DNA of 64,000 nt from a bacterium (GTDB lineage Bacteria > AUK180), in assembly GCA_023144005.1 (NCBI GenBank), contig JAGLGN010000020.1, positions 62,001-126,000 of the forward strand. The letters run 5' to 3'. Below the pieces are notes generated by a model that saw only the letters and a program-made list of their open reading frames with translations, was not told the DNA's origin and did no database searches. The position numbers and the translations under genes were made by a program. Of this stretch, positions 27,901-37,999 are shown piece by piece (position 1 is the first letter of the stretch; every line of letters begins with the position of its first letter).

Positions 27901-28598
27901 AGCACTCCCTTCAAACGGCCCTGAATATCTTTATAGCTTTCAACTATCTTGCCCATTCCCTTTCTGAATCTTTCTTTATCAAGCATCTCGCCGTCCTGCC
28001 CCCATAATCTGCACGAATCGGGATCGATCTCATCGGCAAGCAGAAGTTTTCCCGAAGGGTCTTTTCCGAACTCGATCTTGAAATCGACAAGCGAAATACC
28101 GCAGGATTCAAAGAGAGCTAATAGGATGCCGTTTATTTTTTTCGCGGATCTCTTCAATTCTTCGATCTCTTCCGGAGTAGCCAGATCCATTAATTCAAAG
28201 AGTTCTCTGGTGAGCTGCGGGTCGTTGCGTTCGTCATCCTTGTAGAAGAATTCAACAAGCGGAAAATCCAATTTGGCGCCGCTGACAAGATCGAAGCGCT
28301 TCAAAAAACTACCGTATGCCCTGTTGCGGACAACTACCTCAACTGGGATCATCTCCACATCGGATACCTCGATCGTGATTTCGTCCAGGCGCGAGATATA
28401 TGATGTGTCAATACCGTTCTTTTTAAGATGCTCATATATCATCCATGTAATATCGCAATTCAAAGCACCCTTGCCCTGCAGTTGCTCGTGTTTCTCCATG
28501 TTGAACGCGGTGATATCATCCTTGAATCTCAGAAAATATCTCTTTCCCGTTTCATCCTGTAACACAGCTTTTGTTTTACCTTCACCAATTTTTTTCAT
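27897..28598 (-). CDS. purC: SAICAR synthetase
   Basis: 233 residues. Nucleotide-binding start KIGEGKTKAVLQ, the family segment FYKDDERNDPQL, LVDFKIEFGKD, and the metal/substrate motif LADEIDPDSCRLW. It ligates Asp to CAIR. Overlaps purM and purH by 4 nt each. Confidence 0.96.
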   Translation of the reverse strand: MKKIGEGKTKAVLQDETGKRYFLRFKDDITAFNMEKHEQLQGKGALNCDITWMIYEHLKKNGIDTSYISRLDEITIEVSDVEMIPVEVVVRNRAYGSFLKRFDLVSGAKLDFPLVEFFYKDDERNDPQLTRELFELMDLATPEEIEELKRSAKKINGILLALFESCGISLVDFKIEFGKDPSGKLLLADEIDPDSCRLWGQDGEMLDKERFRKGMGKIVESYKDIQGRLKGVL

Positions 28599-29512
28599 AT
28601 CACTTCTCCAATGATCTTATACTCTTCCGGTAATGTCGTCGATTCGCCGCCCGATAGAATAAAGGCGAAGCCGATCCCCATATTAAATACCCTGTACATC
28701 TCGTTCTTATCAACGCCGCACGCCTGTATCCTTTTGAATATTTCAGGTACTTTCCAATTGTAATGAAGCTTGATCCCGCGTGAAGGGGGCACCGCCCTAA
28801 GAAGGTTCTCATGCACCCCTCCACCGGTAATATGCGCTGCGGCCTTGATATGGAATCTCTTCCTGAGCCGCTTGAATTCCTTTACATATATCTTCGTAGG
28901 CATAAGAAGTTCATCTCCCAGAGGAAGGTCGCCTTTCTCAATGAGAAGATTGACAAGGCTGAATCCGTTTGAATGAAGCCCGGATGAAGGAAGGCCGACG
29001 ATACGGTCGCCCTCTTTTACCTTGCTCCTATTAAGAAGATCTTTTTTACGGCCCATGCCCATGGAAAAGCCGACAAGATCAATTTTATCTCCGTAAACCT
29101 CTGTCATTTGAGCTGATTCGCCGCCGATAAGCTGTGATCCGCTCTCCTTGCATCCTTGGATTATCCCTGAAAGTATCTGCTTAAAACGATCTTCCTCCAT
29201 ATCCCCGAAACCCATATAATCAAGAAAATATTTCGGGTATAGCCCGGTACAGAGAATGTCATTTACATTCATCGCCACGAGATCTATTCCCACGGTATCA
29301 TATTTTCCGAGTTTCTGCGCAAGCATCAGTTTTGTCCCCACACCGTCACATGCCATAGAGATATACATATCTTCCGCTAATTTGATCGCCGCGCCGAAAC
29401 CGCCGATATTTGAGCCGCCGGAAACACCCTGCTGCTTTAAAAGCCCCTTGACTATCGCGGGGATCTTCTGCGCGAATTCCAGGTCAACTCCGGAATCTTT
29501 GTAATCAACCAT
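28595..29512 (-). CDS. purM: AIR synthetase (phosphoribosylformylglycinamidine cyclo-ligase)
   Basis: 305 residues beginning [17 protein letters not shown], with DGVGTKLMLA, GLPSSGLHSNGFSL and HITGGGVHENLLR as in PurM. The start at 29512 is preferred because GGAG lies about 8 nt upstream and the YKDSGVD beginning is typical; the longer frame runs back into purF. The protein ends soon after FNMGIGFAFIL, so the usual C-terminal 35-40 residues are reduced. Catalytic core residues appear intact. Confidence 0.94.
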   Translation of the reverse strand: MVDYKDSGVDLEFAQKIPAIVKGLLKQQGVSGGSNIGGFGAAIKLAEDMYISMACDGVGTKLMLAQKLGKYDTVGIDLVAMNVNDILCTGLYPKYFLDYMGFGDMEEDRFKQILSGIIQGCKESGSQLIGGESAQMTEVYGDKIDLVGFSMGMGRKKDLLNRSKVKEGDRIVGLPSSGLHSNGFSLVNLLIEKGDLPLGDELLMPTKIYVKEFKRLRKRFHIKAAAHITGGGVHENLLRAVPPSRGIKLHYNWKVPEIFKRIQACGVDKNEMYRVFNMGIGFAFILSGGESTTLPEEYKIIGEVI

Positions 29513-30863
29513 TTTCATTCTCCATAATATAATTTCCCGCGAAACAGGCGAAGCAATAATCATTCGCATTTTCCTTGAGAATGCGCTTCAGTCCTTCAAC
29601 GGGAAGGTAATTCACCGAAGTGATACCAAAATGCTCCGCAAGCTCCTCCGGGGTCATCCTATTCGCTATGAGTTTCTCTCTGTCAGGCGTATCAACTCCG
29701 AAATAACAACTGTATTTTATAGGCGGAGAAGCTATGAAATAATGTATCTTTTTAACATTTTTCGCCTTGATAAGCTTTATGATCGCATTGGCGGTAGTGC
29801 CCCTCACCATCGAGTCGTCTATAAGCGCGATCTCCTTACCTTCGATCACCTCCAGCACAGGTCTGAGCTTCATCTTCACGAGGTCCATTCTTTCTTTCTG
29901 CGTGGGTTGTATAAATGAACGACCTACATAATGATTCCTTATAAGTCCCCTGTCCATGGGGATACCGCTTTCGCTGGCAAAACCCATTGCCGATGATACG
30001 CCGGAATCCGGCACTGCCACAACGATATCCGCTTTTATATGGGAGTATTCTCTCGCCAATTGCTTTCCCATCTCATATCTCATCTTATGCACATTCTTTG
30101 AAAACACCTGGGAATCCGGCCTCGCGAAATATATATGTTCGAATACGCAATGCTGTTTGATAATCTCCGATGAGAAGCTTTTCATCTCGATCTTGCCGTC
30201 CATTCCTATCCTTAAAATATGTCCGGCGGGAACCTCTCCTAAAACCTTTCCGTCCAGGATATCTATCGCGCATGTCTCTGAAGCCACCATATGTCCGCCG
30301 GGTATCTCACCATAGACCAGCGGGCGGAAGCCATGAGGGTCACGGATCGCCCAAAGGGCATCCTCGGTAAGCATTACCAGAGAATACGCTCCTTTGATGG
30401 TTTTGACGGTTTCCACGAGCGCATCTTCAAAGCTGCCTTTCAACCCCGCGAGATAATGGATTATCAATTCCGAATCCGAATCTCCTGAAAAGATCGCGCC
30501 CCGTGCGGCGAGATGCCTTCTCAGGGGTTTGAAATTCACAAGATTTCCATTATGCGCAAGTGCGATCGGGCCGAAATTGGTCTCAGCGAATATCGGCTGG
30601 GCATTCGATATATGAGAATCTCCGGAGGTACGGTATCTGACATGGCCGACGGAACCGTTACCCGCTCTGCTCTTTATTCTTTTGTCCAGAAGATTCCTGA
30701 CAAAGCCGTCACATTTGTATGTCTCAAAATCCCCGTGATCGTTTATCGTAATGCCGGCGGATTCCTGCCCTCTATGCTGCAAAGAGAAAAGCGTGAGGTA
30801 CATTTTATAAAATAGGTCCTGGTCCTCAAGAATGATCCCGGAAACTCCGCAATATTCTCTCAT
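29505..30863 (-). CDS. purF: Amidophosphoribosyltransferase, Fe-S type
   Basis: 452 residues. The N-terminal Ntn amidase begins [10 protein letters not shown], so Cys5 is the predicted nucleophile and the four residues before it must be removed. The PRPP loop is [18 protein letters not shown]. Four Cys match the [4Fe-4S] ligand pattern of Bacillus-type PurF: one before [12 protein letters not shown], one in YSCYFGVDT and two in CFACFAGNY at the C-terminus. It is the committed step of purine synthesis. Overlaps purL by 4 nt and purM by 8 nt. Confidence 0.96.
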   Translation of the reverse strand: MREYCGVSGIILEDQDLFYKMYLTLFSLQHRGQESAGITINDHGDFETYKCDGFVRNLLDKRIKSRAGNGSVGHVRYRTSGDSHISNAQPIFAETNFGPIALAHNGNLVNFKPLRRHLAARGAIFSGDSDSELIIHYLAGLKGSFEDALVETVKTIKGAYSLVMLTEDALWAIRDPHGFRPLVYGEIPGGHMVASETCAIDILDGKVLGEVPAGHILRIGMDGKIEMKSFSSEIIKQHCVFEHIYFARPDSQVFSKNVHKMRYEMGKQLAREYSHIKADIVVAVPDSGVSSAMGFASESGIPMDRGLIRNHYVGRSFIQPTQKERMDLVKMKLRPVLEVIEGKEIALIDDSMVRGTTANAIIKLIKAKNVKKIHYFIASPPIKYSCYFGVDTPDREKLIANRMTPEELAEHFGITSVNYLPVEGLKRILKENANDYCFACFAGNYIMENENG

Positions 30864-32986
30864 AGGAAATTCCTCCCGAAGGAAGCGCTGTATAATTCAA
30901 TAAGCTCCGCTTTTTTCATCTTCTCACCATTGATGATGATATCATCACCCACTGTCACGGTCCCTATATGTTTCGGAGAAAGCGTTGCGGTTAAGGAAAG
31001 AAATTTCTTTTCCAGCGACGGGTCAATTTCAAAGATCATCGCCGCGCCGTATTCTTTGAAAAGATCCCCGCTTTCCATCTTCGGTATCTCAAAGGCAAGT
31101 CCATTCTCAAGGCACATTTTGAATAATGCGAGGGCAAGCCCTCCGCGGGAGATCATGCGGGCGGAGGAAACAAGCGGAAGTATCTTCTCCATATTGCTGA
31201 TGAATTCCTTGAGAGCGTTTTGATCAATGCGTGGAACCGCACCCTGATCATTATCAAAAAGGACCTTGGAAGCCACGGTCGGAGAGTTAACGCCGTCAGA
31301 AAGTTCAAGAAGGTATAATCGGGAGCCGGTCTTTTGAAATTCGGGATATGAGATATCCCCGATATCTTCTATCAACCCGACCATTCCTATCTGCAAAAGC
31401 GGCTTTACGGCACCATTCTCATTTTCATTGTACAGCGAAACATTTCCGCTTATGATAGGGACGCTCAGCAGCTCCGCTGCATCGCTCATTCCCTTAACAC
31501 TTGCGGCGAATTGTTCCAGTATATGCGGCTTTTCGGGATTCCCGTAATTCAGGCAATCCGTAATGCCGATGGGAGTGAACCCGCCAAGATAATGCTCCAA
31601 AGCGGATCTGACAACAGTGTTAAATCCGCCGTTATACGGTTCGAGCTGAACCCAGTCCTCAAGTCCGAGATTTGTAATACTGAGGGCTTTTTTTGTTTTC
31701 ATCACACGCAGTACGGAGAATCCGTTCCCTGGAGGACGGACGGTATCCGCACCGACCCTGGAATCATACTGCTCGTATATCCAATGCTTGGAATTTATCA
31801 GATCCGATGCCATGAGCTTCCTGATCGCAGAAGGGACAGATATCTGCGAAAGGTCAGCTTGTGAGGTTTCCAAGTCCCTTTTCTCCCTTTTCGTACCCGC
31901 GGGAGGAACATCATATTGCAGCGATTCCAATGGTATTACCGCTACGGATTCCCCATCGCCGTCAAAGAGCTTCAATGCGGGCTCGTCTATGACTTCGCCG
32001 ATAACGGCCCAGTCAACTTCATGCCTCTTCAAAACAGCGGTGATCTCTTTCAGACGGCCGGGCTCGACTATTGCAAGCATCCTCTCCTGTGTCTCGGAAA
32101 GCATCATCTCATAATGGGTCACATCGTTCTGCCTCAGCGGGACCTTCGAAAGGTCCATTGATATACCGACATTTCCCCTCTCCGCCATCTCAACAGAAGA
32201 AGAAGTAAGCCCTGCCGCGCCCATGTCCTGCATCGCCACAACAAGATGCTTCCGGGCGATCTCCATACATGCCTCGATCACCTTCTTCTCTTGAAACGGA
32301 TTCGCTATCTGTACCGAAGGACGGTTCTTCTTTGACTCTTCCGTCAGCTCATCAGAGGCGAAGAACGCTCCGTCAACACCGTCACGGCCCGTTTTTGAAC
32401 CGAAATACAGAACTAAATTTCCTGTGCCCGAGGCACGGCCCTTGATGATCTCGTCGGTTCTTCCGATGCCGAGGGCAAAAACATTGACAAGGCAGTTAAT
32501 GCCGTATGAATCATCAAATTGCGTCTCTCCGCAAAGTGTGGGAACTCCGACTGAATTGCCGTAATCCGAAACTCCTCTGACAACCTCTTCCAGAAGATGC
32601 CGGGAATGCGGATCGTTCATATGACCGAACCTCAAGGGGTCTGTAGATGCCACCGGTCGAGCGCCCATAGTGAAAATATCTCTTAAAATACCGCCGATAC
32701 CTGTAGCGGCGCCTTGATACGGCTCAATGGCGGAGGGATGATTATGCGATTCCATCTTGAATGCGACGAAATAACCGTCGCCGATATCCAATGCTCCCGC
32801 ATTTTCACCGGGACCCGCCAGTTTTCTGGGAGAATCGGTAAATATTTTGCTGAGAAAGGGTTTTGATGTCCTGTAACTGCAATGCTCCGACCACATCACG
32901 GAGAAGATACCCGCTTCAACGGAATTCGGCTTTCTTTTTAATCTTTCGGTAACTATCTTGAGATCATTCGCGCTAAGAATTCCCAT
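30860..32986 (-). CDS. purL: FGAM synthase catalytic subunit PurL (short form)
   Basis: 708 residues, the size of the PurL that works with separate PurQ and PurS. Key segments are [34 protein letters not shown] and [17 protein letters not shown]. The start is the ATG at 32986 ([10 protein letters not shown]), with AAGGAGG 5-6 nt upstream; an upstream in-frame TTG would include that SD. Overlaps purQ by 14 nt and purF by 4 nt. Confidence 0.96.
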   Translation of the reverse strand: MGILSANDLKIVTERLKRKPNSVEAGIFSVMWSEHCSYRTSKPFLSKIFTDSPRKLAGPGENAGALDIGDGYFVAFKMESHNHPSAIEPYQGAATGIGGILRDIFTMGARPVASTDPLRFGHMNDPHSRHLLEEVVRGVSDYGNSVGVPTLCGETQFDDSYGINCLVNVFALGIGRTDEIIKGRASGTGNLVLYFGSKTGRDGVDGAFFASDELTEESKKNRPSVQIANPFQEKKVIEACMEIARKHLVVAMQDMGAAGLTSSSVEMAERGNVGISMDLSKVPLRQNDVTHYEMMLSETQERMLAIVEPGRLKEITAVLKRHEVDWAVIGEVIDEPALKLFDGDGESVAVIPLESLQYDVPPAGTKREKRDLETSQADLSQISVPSAIRKLMASDLINSKHWIYEQYDSRVGADTVRPPGNGFSVLRVMKTKKALSITNLGLEDWVQLEPYNGGFNTVVRSALEHYLGGFTPIGITDCLNYGNPEKPHILEQFAASVKGMSDAAELLSVPIISGNVSLYNENENGAVKPLLQIGMVGLIEDIGDISYPEFQKTGSRLYLLELSDGVNSPTVASKVLFDNDQGAVPRIDQNALKEFISNMEKILPLVSSARMISRGGLALALFKMCLENGLAFEIPKMESGDLFKEYGAAMIFEIDPSLEKKFLSLTATLSPKHIGTVTVGDDIIINGEKMKKAELIELYSASFGRNFL

Positions 32987-33659
32987 TTCCGCCTCCTTCA
33001 AGTATGCCCTTTATCAAGGGAATACCGCTTTCTCCGAGTATCGGGTCGCAGACCCTTTCAAAATGAGGCATCATGCCGAGAACTCTTCCCTTCGGATCAG
33101 AAATGGCGGCGATATTATCATGGCTGCCGTTAGGATTCGCTTCATCCGAAACATTGCCGTCTTCGTCACAATATCTGAATATTACCCGTATATCCTTCTC
33201 AGAGGTTCCGGCGGGTTGATAATTACCTGTGGTATGGGCAATGGGCATTCTCAGCACATCCCCTTTTGAGTATTTATATGTAAAGGGCGTATCCGTATCC
33301 TCCACCCTCAGATGGATCTGTTTGGAAATGAAACGGTGCTCGCGATTGCGCAGAAGAAAGCCCGGGAGCAATCCCGATTCAACAAGCATCTGAAAACCGT
33401 TGCATACACCGAGGACCAGGCCACCGGCGGCAATGAATGACGGCAGAGCGGAGAACAGTTCGGAATGTACCGCTATCGCCCCTGTGCGCAGATAATCCCC
33501 GAAGGAAAATCCGCCCGGAAGGATGATCATATCGTATTCACTCAATGTCTCAACACCATAATGAATATAATCGATACCTTTGGCTCCATGACACTTGAAA
33601 GCATACATCGCGTCCCTGTCGCAATTTGAACCCGGGAAAACACCAATACCTATTTTCAT
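32973..33659 (-). CDS. purQ: FGAM synthase glutaminase subunit PurQ
   Basis: 228 residues, class I glutamine amidotransferase. It has [35 protein letters not shown], the nucleophile in [11 protein letters not shown] and the MPHFER His/Glu end. Supplies ammonia to PurL. It starts 12 nt after guaA. Confidence 0.97.
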   Translation of the reverse strand: MKIGIGVFPGSNCDRDAMYAFKCHGAKGIDYIHYGVETLSEYDMIILPGGFSFGDYLRTGAIAVHSELFSALPSFIAAGGLVLGVCNGFQMLVESGLLPGFLLRNREHRFISKQIHLRVEDTDTPFTYKYSKGDVLRMPIAHTTGNYQPAGTSEKDIRVIFRYCDEDGNVSDEANPNGSHDNIAAISDPKGRVLGMMPHFERVCDPILGESGIPLIKGILEGGGNGNS

Positions 33660-33671
33660 TCCAATCTCCAG

Positions 33672-35198
33672 TTATTCCCACTCTATTGTTGCAGGTGGTT
33701 TTGAAGTAATATCGTACACTACTCGGTTTATACCTTTTACTCTATTTGTGATCATCGAGGATACCTTTTTCAGGAAATCCGAAGGCATCTCGAACCAGTC
33801 AGCGGTCATCCCGTCTACGGAAGTCACCGCCCTCAATACTGTCAGATGTTCGGAAATGCCAACATCTCCCTTCACGCCGGTGCTTTTTACGGGCACGAGT
33901 ACCGCCAATGACTGCCATATCTTCTCATAAAGTCCCGTGCTTTTGAGCTCACTTATAAAAATATCATCTATCTCCTTCAGCAGTTCAAGCCGCTGCTCAT
34001 TTATCGCTCCGATTATGCGTACCGCAAGGCCGGGCCCGGGGAAGGGGTGCTGATCCAATACCGGCGAAGGGACATTTAATAATTTTCCCAATTCCCTGAC
34101 CTCATCCTTAAAGAGGTAACGGAAGGGCTCTACAAGGTCAAGGTTAAGTTTTTCCGGCAGGCCGCCGACATTGTGATGCAGCTTTATCTTTGATGACTGC
34201 CCATAAACCGGTGTGCTCTCGATGACATCGGGATAAAGAGTGCCCTGGCCCAGAAAGCGGACACCTGAACCCTTTAATTCCTTCTCGAAAACTTCTATGA
34301 ATGTCTTGCCGATGATCTTGCGTTTTTCCTCCGGGTCAACCACACCCTTCAGACGGTCGATAAAGAGCGACGAACTGTCAATGCACTTGACATTCAGGCC
34401 CAGAGAAGCAAACATCTCCATCCTATCGCGGGCCTCGTTCTTTCTCAATAGTCCGTTATCAACAAATATGAGTATCAGCCGGTCACCAATGACCTCTTTG
34501 AGAAGGACGGCGAGCACGGTGGAATCGACACCGCCGGAAATAGCCAGAGCGACACGCTCATTATCCGTTTTTTCCGCTATATCGGCTTTGATCTGTCCCA
34601 GGCGGGAATCCATGTCCCATTTATCCTGAATATCTATCATTTTAAGAAAATTTCCAAGGACCCTTGTCCCCTCTTGTGTATGTGTCACCTCGGGATGGAA
34701 TTGCACTCCGAATATCTTCTTGGACATATCCTCGACAGCTACGATAAATCCGTTCTCGGATACCGCTGATATCGTGAAATTCGCGGATGCTTTCTTCACT
34801 TCATCCGAATGGCTCATCCAGGCATTTATTCTGCTTTGATCAATTCCTGAAAAAAGCATTGACCTGTTTTTTATCTCGATCACCGAAGAGCCGTATTCCG
34901 TGGTATTTCCCGGCGATGTTTCACCGCCCATGTAAGAGCAAAGAAGCTGAAAGCCGTAACAGATGCCGAGTATCGGTACATTAATATCAAATAGCCCGTC
35001 CGGTAGCGTCGGCGCATTCTTTTCGTATACGGAACGGGGGCCGCCGGCGAGGATAATTCCACGAATGTTCGGATCATTTAGAATAGGTACTCTATTGAAC
35101 GGGACGATCTCACCGGGATAACCGGCATGTCTGAGATTCTTCAGAATAAGCTGCGTATATTGAGATCCGTAATCGACTATCAGTATCTTCTGAGCCAT
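33672..35198 (-). CDS. guaA: GMP synthase (glutamine-hydrolysing)
   Basis: 508 residues. The N-terminal amidotransferase has VPILGICYGFQLL and GVQFHPEVTH; the ATP pyrophosphatase has ALAISGGVDSTVLAVLL; the C-terminal dimerisation domain ends DITSKPPATIEWE as in the family. It makes GMP from XMP. It is the first gene of the super-operon, with a strong AGGAGGG ribosome site, a long leader and a near-consensus promoter. guaB is not in the window. Confidence 0.97.
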   Translation of the reverse strand: MAQKILIVDYGSQYTQLILKNLRHAGYPGEIVPFNRVPILNDPNIRGIILAGGPRSVYEKNAPTLPDGLFDINVPILGICYGFQLLCSYMGGETSPGNTTEYGSSVIEIKNRSMLFSGIDQSRINAWMSHSDEVKKASANFTISAVSENGFIVAVEDMSKKIFGVQFHPEVTHTQEGTRVLGNFLKMIDIQDKWDMDSRLGQIKADIAEKTDNERVALAISGGVDSTVLAVLLKEVIGDRLILIFVDNGLLRKNEARDRMEMFASLGLNVKCIDSSSLFIDRLKGVVDPEEKRKIIGKTFIEVFEKELKGSGVRFLGQGTLYPDVIESTPVYGQSSKIKLHHNVGGLPEKLNLDLVEPFRYLFKDEVRELGKLLNVPSPVLDQHPFPGPGLAVRIIGAINEQRLELLKEIDDIFISELKSTGLYEKIWQSLAVLVPVKSTGVKGDVGISEHLTVLRAVTSVDGMTADWFEMPSDFLKKVSSMITNRVKGINRVVYDITSKPPATIEWE

Positions 35199-35204
35199 TT
35201 ATTA

Positions 35205-35327
35205 CCCTCCTGAAAATGGTTTACCGACACTTCTCCTTCGCTTATCTTACCGTATCATCGAAATTTATCGTAATAAGCTTTATTTTTCCCTTATTTTGTA
35301 ATGGTTTTTTATGACTGAAAACCATTA
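35205..35327 (-). promoter_or_regulatory. Structured leader of the nucleotide super-operon, candidate riboregulator
   Basis: On the minus strand the leader contains a 10-bp perfect stem, TAATGGTTTT (35327-35318) with AAAACCATTA (35308-35299), and a 9-nt loop. A second copy of the 3' arm, AAACCATT (35222-35215), sits 3 nt before the SD AGGAGGG (35211-35205). The same 5' arm can therefore pair with either arm, and the distal pairing would abut the ribosome site of guaA. No known riboswitch or PyrR hairpin was recognised. Confidence 0.45.
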
Positions 35328-35350
35328 TCCGCAGCGCAACATATGTAAAA

Positions 35351-35379
35351 ATTTTAACAAAAAGAAGTACTCATGTCAA
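35351..35379 (-). promoter_or_regulatory. Near-consensus sigma-70 promoter of the guaA-pyrK super-operon
   Basis: On the minus strand TTGACA (35379-35374), a 17-nt spacer and TAAAAT (35356-35351). The expected start is near 35344, giving a leader of about 145 nt before guaA. It is the only clear promoter seen for the next 18.5 kb. Confidence 0.8.
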
Positions 35380-35675
35380 GCGTGATTTTACGATTTTTCG
35401 AAGTATTTCACGACTGCCCAACAGAGCTTGCAATAGGAGAAATTGACAATGATGCTTCGCAGAGGTTAGAGGATAGAGGTTGGAGGTTAGTGGGGAGAAA
35501 GACAAGGGGAAATGGACAATTAGAAATTGCAGGATGAAGAATATTCGTAGGGACAGGGCTTGACCTGTCTTCTGTCATGTTGAACAACGCCGGATCATCA
35601 AATACTTTGCTAATGGAATATAATATGATAAAGAATACAATGAATACTGATTTCCAATCAACACTATTTTTTATT
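35380..35675. repeat. Intergenic repeat-type sequence between guaA and the lipoprotein array
   Basis: No gene is seen. The stretch 35460-35495 is made of AGAGGTTAGAGG/GGAGGTTAGTGG-like units resembling 1365-1390. At 35552-35569 an inverted repeat GACAGG/CCTGTC with a 6-nt loop resembles the larger palindrome at 50404. There is no T-run after either orientation, so it is not a convincing terminator. Confidence 0.45.
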
Positions 35676-36743
35676 TTATTCCTCTTCGTATCTTTTTCTT
35701 TCTATTTTTGTTATCTCTTTGTTAGTTATTTCATTTGTTTCTATATTGATGAATCCATTACCAAAAAAAACATACTTCCCATTATTAGTAACGCTAAAAA
35801 ATGGATTCTTCTTATCTAATCCTAGTTCGGAGTTTGTAAAAATTCTTTGCCAAACAATTCTATTTTCAGAAATTAAATTTAAATGGTACGTATTTTCATC
35901 AAGATATGTAGGGAGAAGATAGTATTCACTGTTATCTGAGAAGCACCAAGGGCATAGACTAAATCCCTTAATATTATGAGATTCATAATCGAAATCTTCA
36001 ATTAGTTCAATTTTATTTTCTTCATAATCAAAGCCAAATACTTGATATTCTTTTTTATCAAATATTAATATGTAGCTCGCATCAGGTGAAAGTAAATAGC
36101 TTTTATTTTCCATAGTTGTGCTAAATATTTTTTCTCCACTTGTATTATGTATTTCTAAAAATCCAGAACTTGCAATTTCTTTTACCGTATCCAGGATTAT
36201 ATAGCCATTTGACAAAACTTGTCCTTTAGAGATTGCTTTTCCAACCTCAAGGTTGAAGTTTTGGATCATTTGCTTTTCTTCTCCACCTTGATATACCTCT
36301 ACTTCCCATAGGTCTTCCCAGATTTCTTGGGTTTCTACTCCTTTCCATCTTAATACATATTCCTTGTTTTTTGAATAGGTAATATACTCATGATAAGTTC
36401 CTTGGCGCATTTCTCCATCTTTAGGTGATTTATACACATACTCTCTATCTTTTCTTAGCTCAATTTTCGTATTCGGATCATACTTTGTCGTATCAATCTC
36501 ATATCCACCAACTTTCAATATCTTCACATCAGTCAATTCGTGATCTGTCTTGTCTGCAATATCCCCGCTCTTACTCTCTAATTGTACTTCATTCTCAACC
36601 TTCACCGTCACTACCGGCTTCTCAATATCCTTATCTGATTTTAAAGTTTTACTCTCCTTCTCTCCAATCTTTTTGCAGCCAGCAAATACAACAAATATTC
36701 CAAGAAGGATAAATAAAACAATAATAAGCTTTTTACTGTTCAT
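35676..36743 (-). CDS. Lipoprotein, propeller-like, array member 1
   Basis: 355 residues. The signal peptide has a lipobox (FVVFAGC, about residue 22), followed by a charged linker containing DIEKPVVTVKVENEVQ. The same segment occurs in the next gene (37999-36740). The remainder is Tyr- and Asn-rich beta strands with repeated ILIFDKKEYQVFGFDYEE-like blades, as in WD/PQQ-type propellers. Function unknown. The start overlaps the upstream gene as ATGA. Base composition is much more AT-rich than the neighbouring operons. Confidence 0.8.
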   Translation of the reverse strand: MNSKKLIIVLFILLGIFVVFAGCKKIGEKESKTLKSDKDIEKPVVTVKVENEVQLESKSGDIADKTDHELTDVKILKVGGYEIDTTKYDPNTKIELRKDREYVYKSPKDGEMRQGTYHEYITYSKNKEYVLRWKGVETQEIWEDLWEVEVYQGGEEKQMIQNFNLEVGKAISKGQVLSNGYIILDTVKEIASSGFLEIHNTSGEKIFSTTMENKSYLLSPDASYILIFDKKEYQVFGFDYEENKIELIEDFDYESHNIKGFSLCPWCFSDNSEYYLLPTYLDENTYHLNLISENRIVWQRIFTNSELGLDKKNPFFSVTNNGKYVFFGNGFINIETNEITNKEITKIERKRYEEE

Positions 36744-37999
36744 TTTCTTAAAACCGTTAACGGAAGAGAAAACTTTCCTTTATATTCACTCTTCATTAAT
36801 TTTTTATCTTTAATTTCAATAACATCGGAGCCTCTAAATTCCCCCAATTTCTTTATCTTTTTTGTCATGTAATCAATTTTCTTAGAACCTATATTGTAGC
36901 AATAAAACCTGTAGAATTCTCCCTCCTTTCCCGGATAAATAATATACTTACCGTCCTTACTGATAGCAAGAAAAGCAGTGAAGGAAAATTCCTTTTCCCA
37001 GATCTTATTTCCATTTCTATTGAAAATCAGGCATTTTGTTGTCAAATTGCTGTCTTTTTTATGAAAATAGGATGCTTTCAGCAAAACTACTTCATCATTC
37101 TCTGACACTCGCAGACTTTTGCTAGAATTTGGTGAATATTTTCCTAAATCATGCTCTTTACACCATATCAGATTTCCCGCAAAATCCCATTTCAACATAT
37201 AAGCAACATAATTATCACCTACTTTTTTACGATTGAAACCATAAATATAATTGTCGGAAATAATGAAATTAATACCTTGAAAGCCACATATATCAAATTC
37301 TTTACTCACTTTTCCATTAAAGCCCATTATAGCGCATTTTGATGAACATCCATCTCCCCAACATTCTAACATTAAATATCCAGAGAGATCGGGTAGTAAG
37401 TCAAAATGATAGTTAGAATATTCGATAGCAATACTTGTTTTTTTATAAAGGCTACCTTTGCTATCATAAACCTCTAAATATTCTGTTTTTCGTTTCTCAA
37501 TATTATATTTTTCAAGAAGAATATATTTGTTTCCATTGTACACGACAATACTCCCGCTTGTGTAACCATCGACTTCCTTTGTTTTCACCCCATCGAAAGT
37601 GTAAATCTCTATCCCATCATTCCCATCAATCCCATCATATTGTTTTGTTTTTTTCACTAAGGGATAGTTGATTTTCACCTTGTCAGTATTCTTGTAATTC
37701 TTAAATCCTATATACCCCATTCTCTTTGCATTCTCAACCGTGGTTTCACCTTGAATCCAGATCTCGTTGCTGGAATGCTTATATCCTGGCTTTTCATATT
37801 CAACAGTAACCTCAACAATATCACTTAAATCATCTACCTCATCACCATTGTTACTCTCTGATTGTACTTCATTCTCAACCTTCACTGTCACCACCGGCTT
37901 CTCGATATCCTTACTTGCTTCCTCACTCTTCCCACAACCCACCGCTCCAGAAAGCACAATAATAACCAAAATCAAGGTAATTCTGAGTTGTCTTTTCAT
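36740..37999 (-). CDS. Lipoprotein, propeller-like, array member 2
   Basis: 419 residues with signal peptide and lipobox (LSGAVGC, about residue 22). The linker DIEKPVVTVKVENEVQSES nearly repeats that of array member 1, showing recent duplication of the N-terminal region. The body has strands of the propeller kind, for example NGNKYILLEKYNIEKRKTEY and ISKDGKYIIYPGKEG. Overlaps its neighbours by 4 nt on both sides. Function unknown. Confidence 0.8.
   Translation of the reverse strand: MKRQLRITLILVIIVLSGAVGCGKSEEASKDIEKPVVTVKVENEVQSESNNGDEVDDLSDIVEVTVEYEKPGYKHSSNEIWIQGETTVENAKRMGYIGFKNYKNTDKVKINYPLVKKTKQYDGIDGNDGIEIYTFDGVKTKEVDGYTSGSIVVYNGNKYILLEKYNIEKRKTEYLEVYDSKGSLYKKTSIAIEYSNYHFDLLPDLSGYLMLECWGDGCSSKCAIMGFNGKVSKEFDICGFQGINFIISDNYIYGFNRKKVGDNYVAYMLKWDFAGNLIWCKEHDLGKYSPNSSKSLRVSENDEVVLLKASYFHKKDSNLTTKCLIFNRNGNKIWEKEFSFTAFLAISKDGKYIIYPGKEGEFYRFYCYNIGSKKIDYMTKKIKKLGEFRGSDVIEIKDKKLMKSEYKGKFSLPLTVLRK

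Noticed and set aside
35299-35327. guaA leader hairpin considered as an intrinsic terminator
   Set aside because: Stem is AT-rich and followed by CAAAATAAGG, not a T-run; kept only as a candidate switch.
35215-35344. guaA leader considered as a purine riboswitch or PyrR-binding site
   Set aside because: The conserved loop sequences of purine riboswitches and the PyrR consensus are not present.
35577-35819. Short hydrophobic plus-strand ORF before the lipoprotein array
   Set aside because: Mostly antisense to array member 1; the hydrophobicity is that expected from AT-rich antisense DNA.
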